Source: an uncultured Bacillota bacterium
GTDB taxonomy: Bacteria > Bacillota_I > Bacilli_A > Erysipelotrichales > Erysipelotrichaceae
Assembly (NCBI GenBank): GCA_900319675.1
Contig: ONPK01000003.1
Location: forward strand, 1 to 42,315
Length of the DNA: 42,315 nt
Reading direction: 5' to 3'
The translations under genes and the position numbers were made by a program. Of this stretch, positions 14,725-23,429 are shown piece by piece (the stretch's first letter is position 1; every line of letters starts with the position of its first letter). The notes below the pieces were generated by a model that had not been told where the DNA came from, did not search any database, and was given only the letters and a program-made list of their open reading frames with translations.

Positions 14725-16197
14725 ATGAAGACAGTAACAGCCAGACAGATGCGTGAAATTGAATCTGCAGAATTTGATCTGCATCATTTCAGTGACGATG
14801 TTTTCATCAGTGCTGCTGCAAGAAAACTGAAGGAAAGTATCAATGAACTGCCGCAGGGGAAGGTTCTTTTCCTGTGCGGTAACAATCGTAACGGGGACTG
14901 CGGTCTATTAGCCGCCAGTCTTTTACTGCGTGATTCTGACAGAAAGATCCAGGCAGCAATCAGCGAAAATGACAGCGTTTACCATGAACACGCCCTAGGG
15001 CAGAACCTTGAGATACTTAGCGTTCAGAGACTTGTCAGACAGGCTGTTAATGATGCTGACATCATTGTAGACTGCATTTATGGCTATGATCTGGACGAGG
15101 AAGTTTCTTATCCGTACAGTTACTGGATCGAATGGGTCAATTCATCAAAAGCTCATGTTGTCAGTCTGGATGTTCCAAGCGGTCTTAACAGCGATAACGG
15201 ATCAGTCATGGGCAGCTGCATACGGGCTGATGAAACACTGGCGATTCAGTTACCAAAGATCGGCTGTTATCTCTATCCGGGAAGCAGCCTGTGCGGAAAA
15301 CTGTCAGTAGCAGACATTGGCATTTCTTCTGAGGCGATATCTGAGTCAGATTGTGAATGCAGGATCAGCACTTACGAGGAAATGAAGACGGCACTGCCAT
15401 CAAGATTCAAGCATTCTCATAAGGGAACATATGGAAAGGTACTGCTGATTGCAGGAAGTCAGGGCAAGTCCGGTGCCTGCCTGTTATCTGCCAAAGCCCT
15501 GATGAAGTGCGGTGCTGGTCTTCTGACGGTAATGTCTGTTAAGGATGTAACTGACGTAGTCAAGAACAATCTCTTTGAGGCCATGACGATAACCATTGAA
15601 GAAGGAAATGCTGAAGGATATCTGAATGGCATAGACTTCAACGACTATACGCTGATCGTATTGGGACCCGGTCTGGGCAGAGGACTGCAGACAGAAGGAA
15701 TCCTTAAGAAGGTTCTGAACAGTGATCTGCCGGTAGTAATAGATGCCGATGGCTTGTACTATCTTAAGAATAATCTTGAGATGGTCAGAAACAGAAAGAC
15801 CCTTACGGTTATAACTCCGCATATCGTTGAGTATCAGCGCATTTTTGAATACAGAGAAAACACGATAATCGAAGATCTTAAGAAGATAAGTCTGGAATAT
15901 CCGGGACTTATAACAGTGCTTAAGAGTGAACATACCATCATAGCTCATGAGGGAAAGATCTGCATTAACGTTACCGGCAATAATGCCCTGGCCAAAGGCG
16001 GAAGCGGTGACGTACTGTGCGGTGTCATTGGCGGGCTGTTTGCCCAGAGAAGTGATGCGGCAGCCGTAGAAGCAGCAGTTTATGTTCATTCACTGGCTGC
16101 TGACAGATGGTGCGAGGCCCACAGCAGTTACTCGCTGCTTGCCAGCGATCTCATTGAGATGATCGATGAAATATTATTTGAAATGACCAGAGGTTAG
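14725..16197 (+). CDS. nnr: Bifunctional NAD(P)H-hydrate repair enzyme Nnr (epimerase and ADP/ATP-dependent dehydratase)
   Basis: This is a 490-residue fusion that repairs hydrated NADH and NADPH. Residues about 1-215 are the YjeF_N epimerase: TARQMREIE, CGNNRNGDCG (family GNNGGDG, so one Gly is replaced), IIVDCIYGYDL and SLDVPSGLNSDNG. Residues about 225-490 are the ribokinase-like dehydratase: HKGTYGKVLLIAGSQGKSGA, VLGPGLGRG, VVIDADGLYYL, TPHIVEYQRI (family TPHPGE, diverged) and GNNALAKGGSGDVLCGVIGGLFAQ with the catalytic Asp in GSGD. It heads a six-gene operon with gaps of 12 bp or less. Substitutions in two motifs suggest a diverged but probably functional enzyme. Confidence 0.92.
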   Translation: MKTVTARQMREIESAEFDLHHFSDDVFISAAARKLKESINELPQGKVLFLCGNNRNGDCGLLAASLLLRDSDRKIQAAISENDSVYHEHALGQNLEILSVQRLVRQAVNDADIIVDCIYGYDLDEEVSYPYSYWIEWVNSSKAHVVSLDVPSGLNSDNGSVMGSCIRADETLAIQLPKIGCYLYPGSSLCGKLSVADIGISSEAISESDCECRISTYEEMKTALPSRFKHSHKGTYGKVLLIAGSQGKSGACLLSAKALMKCGAGLLTVMSVKDVTDVVKNNLFEAMTITIEEGNAEGYLNGIDFNDYTLIVLGPGLGRGLQTEGILKKVLNSDLPVVIDADGLYYLKNNLEMVRNRKTLTVITPHIVEYQRIFEYRENTIIEDLKKISLEYPGLITVLKSEHTIIAHEGKICINVTGNNALAKGGSGDVLCGVIGGLFAQRSDAAAVEAAVYVHSLAADRWCEAHSSYSLLASDLIEMIDEILFEMTRG

Positions 16198-16199
16198 AA

Positions 16200-17081
16200 A
16201 TGAAAGATCTTTTCATATATCTTAGAGATCCTGAAAACATCCCCAGGGTTACGGTAGACAGCGTAACCGGCATCATCATTGCCGATTATGCACATTCTTC
16301 AAGTGACCATGATCTTAGCAGGGATGCTATCAGAAAGGCAGTTAATGTCATTCATGCCTGCGGCAGAAAGGCGGTTGTCAAGACAGACCGTCTGTTTTCT
16401 GAAGGCGAAATGGCTGAACTGCATGAATACCTTGAATATCTGCAGCAGATCGGAACAGATGCGATCATATATACGGATCTGGGCATAAAGATGATCCTTG
16501 ACGAGGAAATCTTTACCATGAAGGGAATATATGCACCTGAAACACTGCTGACGGATTACTACGACATTAACGTACTGAGAAATGATGGATTTGACGGATG
16601 CGTCATCTCCAAGGACATTCCTTTAGGAGATGTTTATGAAATAATCAATGAGTGTCCAGATTACTGCTATCTCAGAATTCACGGACCTATTCTGATCGCC
16701 TATTCAAGAAGAAGATATATCAGCAGTTATCTGGAAAAGAAGAATACCTATCTTGATTCCTACTATCTGCAGGAAGAATCACGTCAGGAGAGGCTGCCGA
16801 TCATTGAGAAAGAATGCGGCAGCTGGCTTTATGATGCCTGTCTGCAGAGCTTAAGTGAAGTCAACAGGCTTCTTGACACACCTGTCAGAGGTTTTATCAT
16901 AGACAACGTCTACATGGACGATGAATATACGATGAAGACGGCAGACCTTTATGATGCCGTCATGAATGAAGAAATATCATCTGATGAAGCTGTGATGACC
17001 CTGAAGTCTTTTGACAGTGACATAAGATATACCGACATAAACGATCTGAGAGAAACTCAGCTGGATAAGGAGAGCCAATGA
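16200..17081 (+). CDS. Short U32-family protein, TrhP1/YrrN-like (tRNA uridine 5-hydroxylation)
   Basis: This is a 293-residue U32 'peptidase' homologue lacking the C-terminal half of the next protein. A TIM-barrel-like series of strands is visible (GIIIADYAH, KAVVKTD, DAIIYTDLGIKMIL, KGIYAPETLLT, GCVISKDI, YCYLRIHGPILIAYSRRRY). The order short U32 then long U32 matches B. subtilis yrrN-yrrO, whose products (TrhP1, TrhP2) take part in forming 5-hydroxyuridine at the tRNA wobble position from prephenate-linked chemistry. The cysteine-rich U32 signature is missing, as in YrrN-type proteins. It starts two bases after nnr and overlaps the next gene by 4 bp. Confidence 0.72.
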   Translation: MKDLFIYLRDPENIPRVTVDSVTGIIIADYAHSSSDHDLSRDAIRKAVNVIHACGRKAVVKTDRLFSEGEMAELHEYLEYLQQIGTDAIIYTDLGIKMILDEEIFTMKGIYAPETLLTDYYDINVLRNDGFDGCVISKDIPLGDVYEIINECPDYCYLRIHGPILIAYSRRRYISSYLEKKNTYLDSYYLQEESRQERLPIIEKECGSWLYDACLQSLSEVNRLLDTPVRGFIIDNVYMDDEYTMKTADLYDAVMNEEISSDEAVMTLKSFDSDIRYTDINDLRETQLDKESQ

Positions 17082-18268
17082 GAACGGAATTACTGGCACC
17101 GGCAGGTGATCTGGAAAGATTGAAGGTAGCGGTAATGTATGGTGCTGATGCCGTGTATTTCGGCGGCAAGCAGTTTTCATTGCGCGCCAGAGCCAGCAAC
17201 TTCACCCTTGATGACATTAAGGAAGCCGTAAGCTTTGCTCATGAACATGGCAGCAAGGTTTACGTTACGGTCAACATAATCCCTCATAACAGCGATTTTG
17301 CCGGACTCGAAGACTATCTCATGAAACTGCAGGAATACGGCGTAGACGCGATTATTTGCGCTTCTCAGGCGATTGGTTCCATCTGTAAGAAGGTAGCTCC
17401 GGCCTTGGAGGTCCACATATCTACCCAGCAGACAACCATCAATTCTTCGGCAGTAAACTACTGGCAGTCCAGAGGAGCAGACAGGATCGTACTGGGCAGA
17501 GAAGTGACCTATGATGAAATGCTGGAAATAATGAAGAAGGTAACGCTCCCGGTTGAAGTATTCATCCATGGTGGAATGTGCGCCAACTATTCCGGAAGAT
17601 GCACGATATCAAATGTGCTGACCAACAGAGATGCCAACAGAGGCGGCTGTGCGCAGTCATGCCGGTGGAACTACCATCTGTGGCATGAAGATGAGCTTCT
17701 GGACAGAAAAGAGTGCATGATGTCACTGGGCTCAAAGGACATGTGTACGATCGACTACATTCAGAAGCTTCTGGAAGCGCAGGTCTGTTCAATGAAAATT
17801 GAAGGACGCATGAAGACAGCATATTACATCGCCAGCATCGTAAAGGGATACCGTCTTCTGATCGATTCATATTACAATAATGGCATGATCAGTGAAGAAG
17901 ATCTCAAAAAGGCCGGGTATTACATGACCCTGGCTTCCAACCGTGATACTTTCAATGGATTCTATCCGGGTGTTCCTGACAGAGAGGGGCAACTGTATAA
18001 CTTCATCACTACCGCATCTCAGAGTTTCATTGCCAATGTACGAAGCTACGATGAACAGACTGAAGAGGCCGTAATTGAGGTAAGAAACCATTTTGAGGTC
18101 AATGATGAACTGGTCATCATGAATCCAAATGGTGATGATGTCAGATTCATGGTTGAAAGAATGCTTGATGAAAACGGCAATGAGGTTGAGATAGCCAACA
18201 AGCCGATGCAGTTATTGAAGATAAAGGTACCTGTAAGGGTCGATGAATATACATTCATTCATAAATAG
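17078..18268 (+). CDS. U32-family tRNA 5-hydroxyuridine synthesis protein, TrhP2/YrrO-like
   Basis: This is a 396-residue protein opening with the classic U32 block ELLAPAGDLERLKVAVMYGADAVYFGG. The signature EVFIHGGMCANYSGRC, followed by TISN and then GGCAQSCRW, supplies the cysteines (with SLGSKDMCTID) expected to hold an iron-sulfur cluster in the TrhP/RlhA group. Historically annotated as collagenase-like protease; characterised homologues hydroxylate tRNA U34 or 23S rRNA C2501. The C-terminal domain, about 310-396, is a beta barrel. It is the second member of the yrrN-yrrO-like pair; a trmR/yrrM methyltransferase gene does not accompany it here. Confidence 0.85.
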   Translation: MRTELLAPAGDLERLKVAVMYGADAVYFGGKQFSLRARASNFTLDDIKEAVSFAHEHGSKVYVTVNIIPHNSDFAGLEDYLMKLQEYGVDAIICASQAIGSICKKVAPALEVHISTQQTTINSSAVNYWQSRGADRIVLGREVTYDEMLEIMKKVTLPVEVFIHGGMCANYSGRCTISNVLTNRDANRGGCAQSCRWNYHLWHEDELLDRKECMMSLGSKDMCTIDYIQKLLEAQVCSMKIEGRMKTAYYIASIVKGYRLLIDSYYNNGMISEEDLKKAGYYMTLASNRDTFNGFYPGVPDREGQLYNFITTASQSFIANVRSYDEQTEEAVIEVRNHFEVNDELVIMNPNGDDVRFMVERMLDENGNEVEIANKPMQLLKIKVPVRVDEYTFIHK

Positions 18269-18279
18269 GAGGACGCAGA

Positions 18280-19011
18280 ATGATTATTGAAGGAGCCATA
18301 GCCGTAAAGGCCGCACTTAACAGCAAGTATCGTAAGATTATCCGCATTTACATCGATGAAGCCAAGCATACAAGCGACGTATCCTACATTACACAGCAGG
18401 CATATACCAACAGATTACCTGTTGAGAGATGCTCTAAGGAGAAAATTGATGAGCTGGCAATCGGCAAAACACATGGCGGAATCATTGCGGATGTTGAGCC
18501 AAGAAAGTTCCAGTCTGTCGTTTCTCTTATCAGCAAGGAAAAACCGTTTCTGGCTCTGATTGAAGGCATAGAGGACTCGTACAATCTCGGCTACATATTA
18601 AGAAGCCTGTTTGCCTTTGGCTGTGACGGTGTAATTCTGCCAAAGAGAGAGTGGAACTTTGAGGATGCCACAATGATCAAGAGCAGTGCCGGAGCCAGTG
18701 AATTCATTCCGATCCATCTTACCGAAGACATCAATGAACTGATGAGCGTTCTGCATGAAAATGGGTTTGAGATTATCAGTGCCTACAGAGGCAGCAATGC
18801 CAAGAACCTCTACAATACCAAACTGGCTGACAAGCCTCTGCTCATTTGCATTGGTGGACCGTTAAGAGGGCTGTCCAGAGAAGTTCTTGATAATTCAGAC
18901 AAGTTTGTCTACATTCCATATGCGAATAACTTCAAGAACGCACTTAACGCTGCCAGCGCTACGGTCGTAATGGCCTCAGAGGTATTCAGACAGAATCACA
19001 GAGGAGATTAA
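18280..19011 (+). CDS. SpoU/TrmH-family RNA 2'-O-methyltransferase
   Basis: This is a 243-residue SPOUT-class protein. An N-terminal L30e-like substrate-binding domain (about 1-85) precedes the knotted catalytic domain, with motif 1 IEGIEDSYNLGYILRSLFAFGCDGVILP, motif 2 LLICIGGPLRGLSREVL and motif 3 IPYANNFKNALNAASATVVMA. Family motif 2 is usually GxExxGL and motif 3 SLNxxxA; here Glu is replaced by Pro and the Ser before LN by Ala, so activity may differ from RlmB or TrmH. The substrate (rRNA or tRNA) is not readable. AGGAGG before the ATG; 11 bp from the preceding gene and 2 bp before the next. Confidence 0.82.
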   Translation: MIIEGAIAVKAALNSKYRKIIRIYIDEAKHTSDVSYITQQAYTNRLPVERCSKEKIDELAIGKTHGGIIADVEPRKFQSVVSLISKEKPFLALIEGIEDSYNLGYILRSLFAFGCDGVILPKREWNFEDATMIKSSAGASEFIPIHLTEDINELMSVLHENGFEIISAYRGSNAKNLYNTKLADKPLLICIGGPLRGLSREVLDNSDKFVYIPYANNFKNALNAASATVVMASEVFRQNHRGD

Positions 19012-19013
19012 TA

Positions 19014-20663
19014 ATGCGAAAATCTTTTTACATGAATGACAGGACCGTCATCATAAACTTTTCCGCAGGTTATTGCGAAAGCTGTGAGGACATTCTGTCT
19101 TCAGAAGGATTTGGAATATTTTTGGGCAGATATCTTAAGGATCTGGCCGTAAGAGAAATCAACATATATTCCTGGCTGACCAAGGGGCGTGACCTTGATG
19201 TCATCGTCTCAGAGCTGACCAGGCTTTTCAAGCAGCTGCTTGTTCTCAAACTTGATGAAATGCTAGATCCAATGGTTGATGAACTGAACAGATTAAAGCT
19301 GCTTTTCATTGTGCACGATGCCTACAATTTCTGGATGAGCAAGGAGAGATTCTCGGTTCTCAATGCCAACGCTCCATCATCCCCGGCTAAAAACTTCATG
19401 GATGAGGATAACAGGTTCAATCAGCTTGTTCTTAAGCTTTACAGAAGCTGTGAAGGTAAGCTGCAGGACAGGGAAAACAGGATATATCATCAGCCTCAGG
19501 CCGGAACAAATGCCAGTGCCCTGATCAGAAACTACCGTGGTCAGAAACTTAGCGGTTATGGAGTTCTCAAGAACATTCCTTTTGTCAATACGCTCATTCT
19601 GAGAACACCGATGCTGCTTCATTCCGGAATCAGCAGAAAGGAAGTTCTGTTTGAGGAAGCTGAAACCAATCCGGTAAGATCGGCAGAAATCAATCAGCAG
19701 GAGTGGTACTGCTACCCGGCCAAAGTCGGCAATCTTCTTGGATTCGTTTATTTTCACAGAGACTGCATGAGTTACGGGCTTTCACTGGGAAATCTGTACG
19801 AACTGGCAACGGAAGAGGAATGCATCAGCAGGAAACCTGATTTCATCTGCCTTTTCGGAAACAAGGACGAACAAGAATGCCGGTATTTCTATGACGCTGA
19901 AAACGACATCTGGACCGGAAGCGTATCTCTTAATGATAAGACTGATAACATGGGCTGCCTGAGAAAGATGATCATGACCCTTCATAATGCAAGGTACATG
20001 CAGAAGAAATGGCTGCCTGTTCATGGTACGATGCTTGAAATCATCTTCAGGGATGGACTAAGAAGGTCAATGATAATGATCGGTGATTCAGATATCGGCA
20101 AATCAGAGACCATAGAGATGCTTAAGAAGATCTCCCTGGAAGAAAAGGTGGCAATGCGCATTGCGAGTATGGAAACCGTATTTGACGACATGGGAACACT
20201 GCACATTGAAAACGGACATGTCTATGCTCAGGGAAGTGAAACGGGAGTACTCGTCAAGCTTGAGGACATGTACAGGAACTCAGCATACCGCGACATGGGC
20301 AGAAGTGTGTTTTTCAATGCGGAAACTGATAACGCCAGAGTCGTTTCACCGCTCAGTCCATACGATCTGATAGGAATCAATCATTCAATAGATCTGATAA
20401 TCTATGCCAATAACTTTGATGACAGAACAGGTGTTTACCGCTTTGAAGATGATGAGGAAGGCAGAAGGGCATTTGATGACTGCATCAGTACCATGCATGG
20501 CTATGATGTATGTTCCGAGCTGATGGATGAAATATATGAAGTCCTGCGCAGAGATGACGTTTTCATCGGTGAAGTATATACGAACATGGCAACAGGCCAC
20601 AGAGAAGCTCTGTCTGAATCGGCACGTCAATTGTTAAAGACGATCAGAGAGGTGAAGCGATGA
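19014..20663 (+). CDS. HprK/PEP-carboxykinase-fold P-loop protein of unknown function
   Basis: This is a 549-residue protein. Its C-terminal half has a kinase core: HGTMLEIIF (about 337-345), Walker A GDSDIGKSET (357-366), FDDMG (390-394) and GHVYAQGSETG (about 401-411). Walker A resembles HPr kinase (GDSGxGKSE) more than ATP-PEPCK (GLSGTGKT), whereas the DD...G...YA-K/Q-order recalls PEPCK's metal and phosphate site. The N-terminal 330 residues have no domain I recognise. Proteins of this type are sometimes labelled 'phosphoenolpyruvate carboxykinase', but the substrate-binding motifs of true PEPCK are not visible. It overlaps nagA by 4 bp and follows the methyltransferase by 2 bp. A link to amino sugar or PTS control is possible but unproven. 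Confidence 0.55.
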   Translation: MRKSFYMNDRTVIINFSAGYCESCEDILSSEGFGIFLGRYLKDLAVREINIYSWLTKGRDLDVIVSELTRLFKQLLVLKLDEMLDPMVDELNRLKLLFIVHDAYNFWMSKERFSVLNANAPSSPAKNFMDEDNRFNQLVLKLYRSCEGKLQDRENRIYHQPQAGTNASALIRNYRGQKLSGYGVLKNIPFVNTLILRTPMLLHSGISRKEVLFEEAETNPVRSAEINQQEWYCYPAKVGNLLGFVYFHRDCMSYGLSLGNLYELATEEECISRKPDFICLFGNKDEQECRYFYDAENDIWTGSVSLNDKTDNMGCLRKMIMTLHNARYMQKKWLPVHGTMLEIIFRDGLRRSMIMIGDSDIGKSETIEMLKKISLEEKVAMRIASMETVFDDMGTLHIENGHVYAQGSETGVLVKLEDMYRNSAYRDMGRSVFFNAETDNARVVSPLSPYDLIGINHSIDLIIYANNFDDRTGVYRFEDDEEGRRAFDDCISTMHGYDVCSELMDEIYEVLRRDDVFIGEVYTNMATGHREALSESARQLLKTIREVKR

Positions 20664-21820
20664 AGCTGATACATAACGTTAACGTTTATTACGATGAAAT
20701 ACATTCGGTACGTAACGGTGCCATTGCCTTTGATGAAAAGGTCATTAAGATCATAAAACCTGAAGAAGTTGAAGAATGGAAAAAAAGAGCAGATGAGCTG
20801 ATAGACGGCCTTGGATATGATTTACTGCCGGGATATATAGATGTTCATGTACATGGCGGTTACGGGTATGATTTCCTGGAAGAACCGGAGAAGTGTCTGG
20901 AAGCATTCTCGGAGAATGCCCTAAAAGAAGGCTGTACGGCCTATCTGGCGTCACTTGTATGTGCATCCAGAGAAAAACTGATCAATGCAATGAAGAAGTA
21001 CGCTGACATTGATCAGCAGGGCGCAAGGTGTCTGGGAATTCACATGGAAGGACCTTTCATCAATCCTGAACAGAAGGCTGTGATGGATCCCGAAAACATC
21101 AGACTGCCAGATCTTGAAGAGTTCAGGGAAATGATAAGCGCTAGTAGTGGAAACGTCAGAACCATGACCATAGCTCCGGAAATGAAGGGGGCCATGGAAC
21201 TGATAGAGTATGGAACTAACAATGGCGTTAACATGATGCTGGGCCACAGCAATGCCACCAGTCAGCAGGCTCTCAAGGCAAAGGAAATCGGTGCATTTGG
21301 CTTAACGCATTTCTACAATGCCATGAGTCAGCACAGTCACCGTAATCCGGGTCTGGTAACTGCTGCATTGTTAGATGATGACCTGCTGTGTGAACTAATC
21401 TGTGACGGCTTCCATGTTCATCCGGATGTCATTAGAGCAACTATCAAGCATATTGGAAAGCGGATTGCTCTTATAACTGACGCATCCTTAATGAGAGGAT
21501 TACCGGATGGTGACTATGTGTTTTCCACCTATGAGGTTCATAAGGAAGGAATCAGGGCACAGGTAAAGACGACGGGAAGGATAGCCGGCAGCGTCGTGGG
21601 AATGGATGATGTTACCAGAAACGTACATCAGTTTACAGGCTGCAGCCTTAATGAAATTGTACGGATGGCATCTGTAAATCCTGCCAGAATAGCAGGATGT
21701 TCAAGGCAGAAGGGAAGATTAAGAAAAGGGTATGATGCAGACATGATACTGCTGGATGAAAACATGAATGTCATGAGCACTTATGTTTCAGGAAAATGTC
21801 TGTTCCAGAAAAAATCATAA
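20660..21820 (+). CDS. nagA: N-acetylglucosamine-6-phosphate deacetylase
   Basis: This is a 386-residue amidohydrolase that converts GlcNAc-6-P to GlcN-6-P in amino sugar and cell-wall recycling. Motifs: GYIDVHVHGGYG (metal HxH), GIHMEGPFI (metal Glu), GHSNAT, THFYNAMS, CDGFHVHP, ALITDAS (catalytic Asp) and AGSVVGMDD. In many NagA proteins GPF(I/L) is followed by a GAH segment; here it reads NPEQKAVMDP, a small divergence. NagB is not in the window. It is the last gene of the operon; the start codon overlaps the preceding stop. Confidence 0.93.
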   Translation: MKLIHNVNVYYDEIHSVRNGAIAFDEKVIKIIKPEEVEEWKKRADELIDGLGYDLLPGYIDVHVHGGYGYDFLEEPEKCLEAFSENALKEGCTAYLASLVCASREKLINAMKKYADIDQQGARCLGIHMEGPFINPEQKAVMDPENIRLPDLEEFREMISASSGNVRTMTIAPEMKGAMELIEYGTNNGVNMMLGHSNATSQQALKAKEIGAFGLTHFYNAMSQHSHRNPGLVTAALLDDDLLCELICDGFHVHPDVIRATIKHIGKRIALITDASLMRGLPDGDYVFSTYEVHKEGIRAQVKTTGRIAGSVVGMDDVTRNVHQFTGCSLNEIVRMASVNPARIAGCSRQKGRLRKGYDADMILLDENMNVMSTYVSGKCLFQKKS

Positions 21821-21828
21821 AAATTTTT

Positions 21829-21850
21829 GGCTGTCATATTGACAGCCTTT
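21829..21850 (+). terminator. Terminator of the nnr-nagA operon
   Basis: GGCTGTCA (21829-21836), loop TAT and TGACAGCC (21840-21847), then TTT. The T-tract is short; the AAATTTTT on the left could serve the other strand. Confidence 0.75.
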
Positions 21851-21881
21851 ATGTTGCAAAAAAGCCTTTGTTTGTGGGATA

Positions 21882-21906
21882 TATAAGCATTATAAGGGTC
21901 TATAAG
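21882..21906 (+). repeat. Three phased TATAAG direct repeats
   Basis: TATAAG occurs at 21882-21887, 21891-21896 and 21901-21906, at spacings of 9 and 10 bp, 37 bp before the next -35 box. It could be an activator or repressor site on one DNA face. Confidence 0.4.
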
Positions 21907-21942
21907 TATGCAGATATTGTGAAATCTGTGTGAATTCCTTTA

Positions 21943-21971
21943 TTGACACTACCTGTAATCGGAACTACAAT
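21943..21971 (+). promoter_or_regulatory. Strong promoter of the second ABC transporter operon
   Basis: Perfect TTGACA (21943-21948), a 17-bp spacer and TACAAT (21966-21971). The transcript starts near 21978 and has the binding site AAAGGAA before the ATG at 22006. Confidence 0.85.
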
Positions 21972-22005
21972 GAAATAGCTTACATAGTAAAGAAAGGAAC
22001 TCATA

Positions 22006-23337
22006 ATGAAGAAATTTATTTGTATGCTAATGAGCGTACTGCTGGCACTCTCTTTGACTGCTTGTGGCGGCGGTAACGGCGGCAAGGAAGCTTCAGAAAA
22101 ATCAGAAGTACAGAAGATAATTGCCGAAGCTCAGAAAATGTCTTTGGAAGAATTAGCAAAGAAGGCAATTGAAGAGTCAAATGGAAAGACACTGAATGCC
22201 GTAGGTAACTCATCACGTGGTAAGAGTGCTTGGCCGCTCTTCGTTGAATACCTGAAGACAATCGATTCAAGTTACAGTGCAGAAATGAACTGGCAGCAGC
22301 CAAAGAATAATAAGATCTTTGACCAGCTGACAGCCGATGGATTAAAGGAAACCGGTACATTCTTCATGACCCTGATCCAGGATGGTGCCCAGATTGAATC
22401 AAAGATGGTTCAGACAGGTTTACTGGACACTTTCGTACCTATGGAATGGGCTGAAGCTAACAATATTACTCCTGAACAGTGGACTGGTTATCTGCCATTA
22501 CAGACACTTAACAAGATCTTCGAATATAACAACGTATCAGGCAAGAAGTATGAAAACTGCTGGGATTTCGTTGCTGAAGGCGAACACGGCTTATTCATGG
22601 GCCTTGATTCAGAACCAGTTGGAAAGAACTTCTTACTGATGCTGACAAAGGACGAATACGCTGCTTACTTAAAGGATGCTTTTGATAAGCTGCCGGCTGC
22701 AAAGCAGGGTTATTTCAAGTCAGTCATTGATGCAATGGAATCAGAGGCAAAGGACCTGAACCTTGGCGAAAACGGCAAGTATGCTCTTGCCTGGATCAAG
22801 TTATGGGTCAACAGCTTCAATGAGCAGACAGACGACGGCCCAATCTGTAACACTCTCGTTAAGAAGTCAGCTGCCAACCAGTTCGGTCTGCTGGTATACT
22901 CAAAGGTTCGTTCAGTTGAGGAAACAGAAGACACATCAGTTACAAATCTGAGTGTTGCTGCTTACCAGGATGGCTATGAGGGCATCGGCGGATACGGCTA
23001 CTGCCACTATCTGTTTGTAACTGACAACTCACCATTGCCATGGACAGCATGTGCATTCATCGCCTACATGACAGAAACCGTTGATGGTTTCAGTGCCTGG
23101 GGCAAGGACTTAGGCGGTTATTCATCTAACCCATTAGTTGCCAAGGGAACAGAAGAAAAGTTCCATCATTCAGAAGGCTCTTCTGCCAAGGTTCAGTGCG
23201 ATACCACAAAGGACAGAGGCTTAGACTGGTGGGAGAAGCAGGGCAAGTTAGTTGTTGAAGATCCTGTATACTGCGCAAGCGTAGCATTCACAGTAGGTTC
23301 ATGGATCGAAACCCTTGATAAGTACAAACCAGAATAA
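22006..23337 (+). CDS. ABC transporter substrate-binding lipoprotein, substrate unknown
   Basis: This is a 443-residue lipoprotein with signal peptide and lipobox LTAC (Cys20) followed by a glycine-rich spacer. A charged helix (about 30-60) precedes the periplasmic-binding fold (TLNAVGNSSRGKSAWPLFVEYLKTID, FFMTLIQDGAQIESKMVQTGLLDTFVP). The fold and gene order are those of type II binders serving iron(III), polyamine, phosphonate or sugar-phosphate systems. No Tyr-pair iron site or other diagnostic ligand motif is apparent. Codon use is biased towards frequently used codons, suggesting abundance. A hairpin separates it from the permease gene. Confidence 0.75.
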   Translation: MKKFICMLMSVLLALSLTACGGGNGGKEASEKSEVQKIIAEAQKMSLEELAKKAIEESNGKTLNAVGNSSRGKSAWPLFVEYLKTIDSSYSAEMNWQQPKNNKIFDQLTADGLKETGTFFMTLIQDGAQIESKMVQTGLLDTFVPMEWAEANNITPEQWTGYLPLQTLNKIFEYNNVSGKKYENCWDFVAEGEHGLFMGLDSEPVGKNFLLMLTKDEYAAYLKDAFDKLPAAKQGYFKSVIDAMESEAKDLNLGENGKYALAWIKLWVNSFNEQTDDGPICNTLVKKSAANQFGLLVYSKVRSVEETEDTSVTNLSVAAYQDGYEGIGGYGYCHYLFVTDNSPLPWTACAFIAYMTETVDGFSAWGKDLGGYSSNPLVAKGTEEKFHHSEGSSAKVQCDTTKDRGLDWWEKQGKLVVEDPVYCASVAFTVGSWIETLDKYKPE

Positions 23338-23376
23338 ACTGCCCGACAGTTTAAAAATCTAGTAATTAGTTGAGAT

Positions 23377-23412
23377 AGTGCCTTTTCAGTGATTATCTGC
23401 GAAGGCACTTTC
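23377..23412 (+). terminator. Hairpin/attenuator between binding-protein and permease genes
   Basis: AGTGCCTT (23377-23384) pairs with AAGGCACT (23402-23409), followed by TTCT, a weak T-tract. It is placed like the phnD-phnC hairpin. Confidence 0.5.
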
Positions 23413-23429
23413 TGTAAGAGAGGTAATCT

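Noticed and set aside
15484-16089. 201-codon open frame on the minus strand inside nnr
   Set aside because: It is antisense to conserved dehydratase motifs and has no start signals; a shadow of the real gene.
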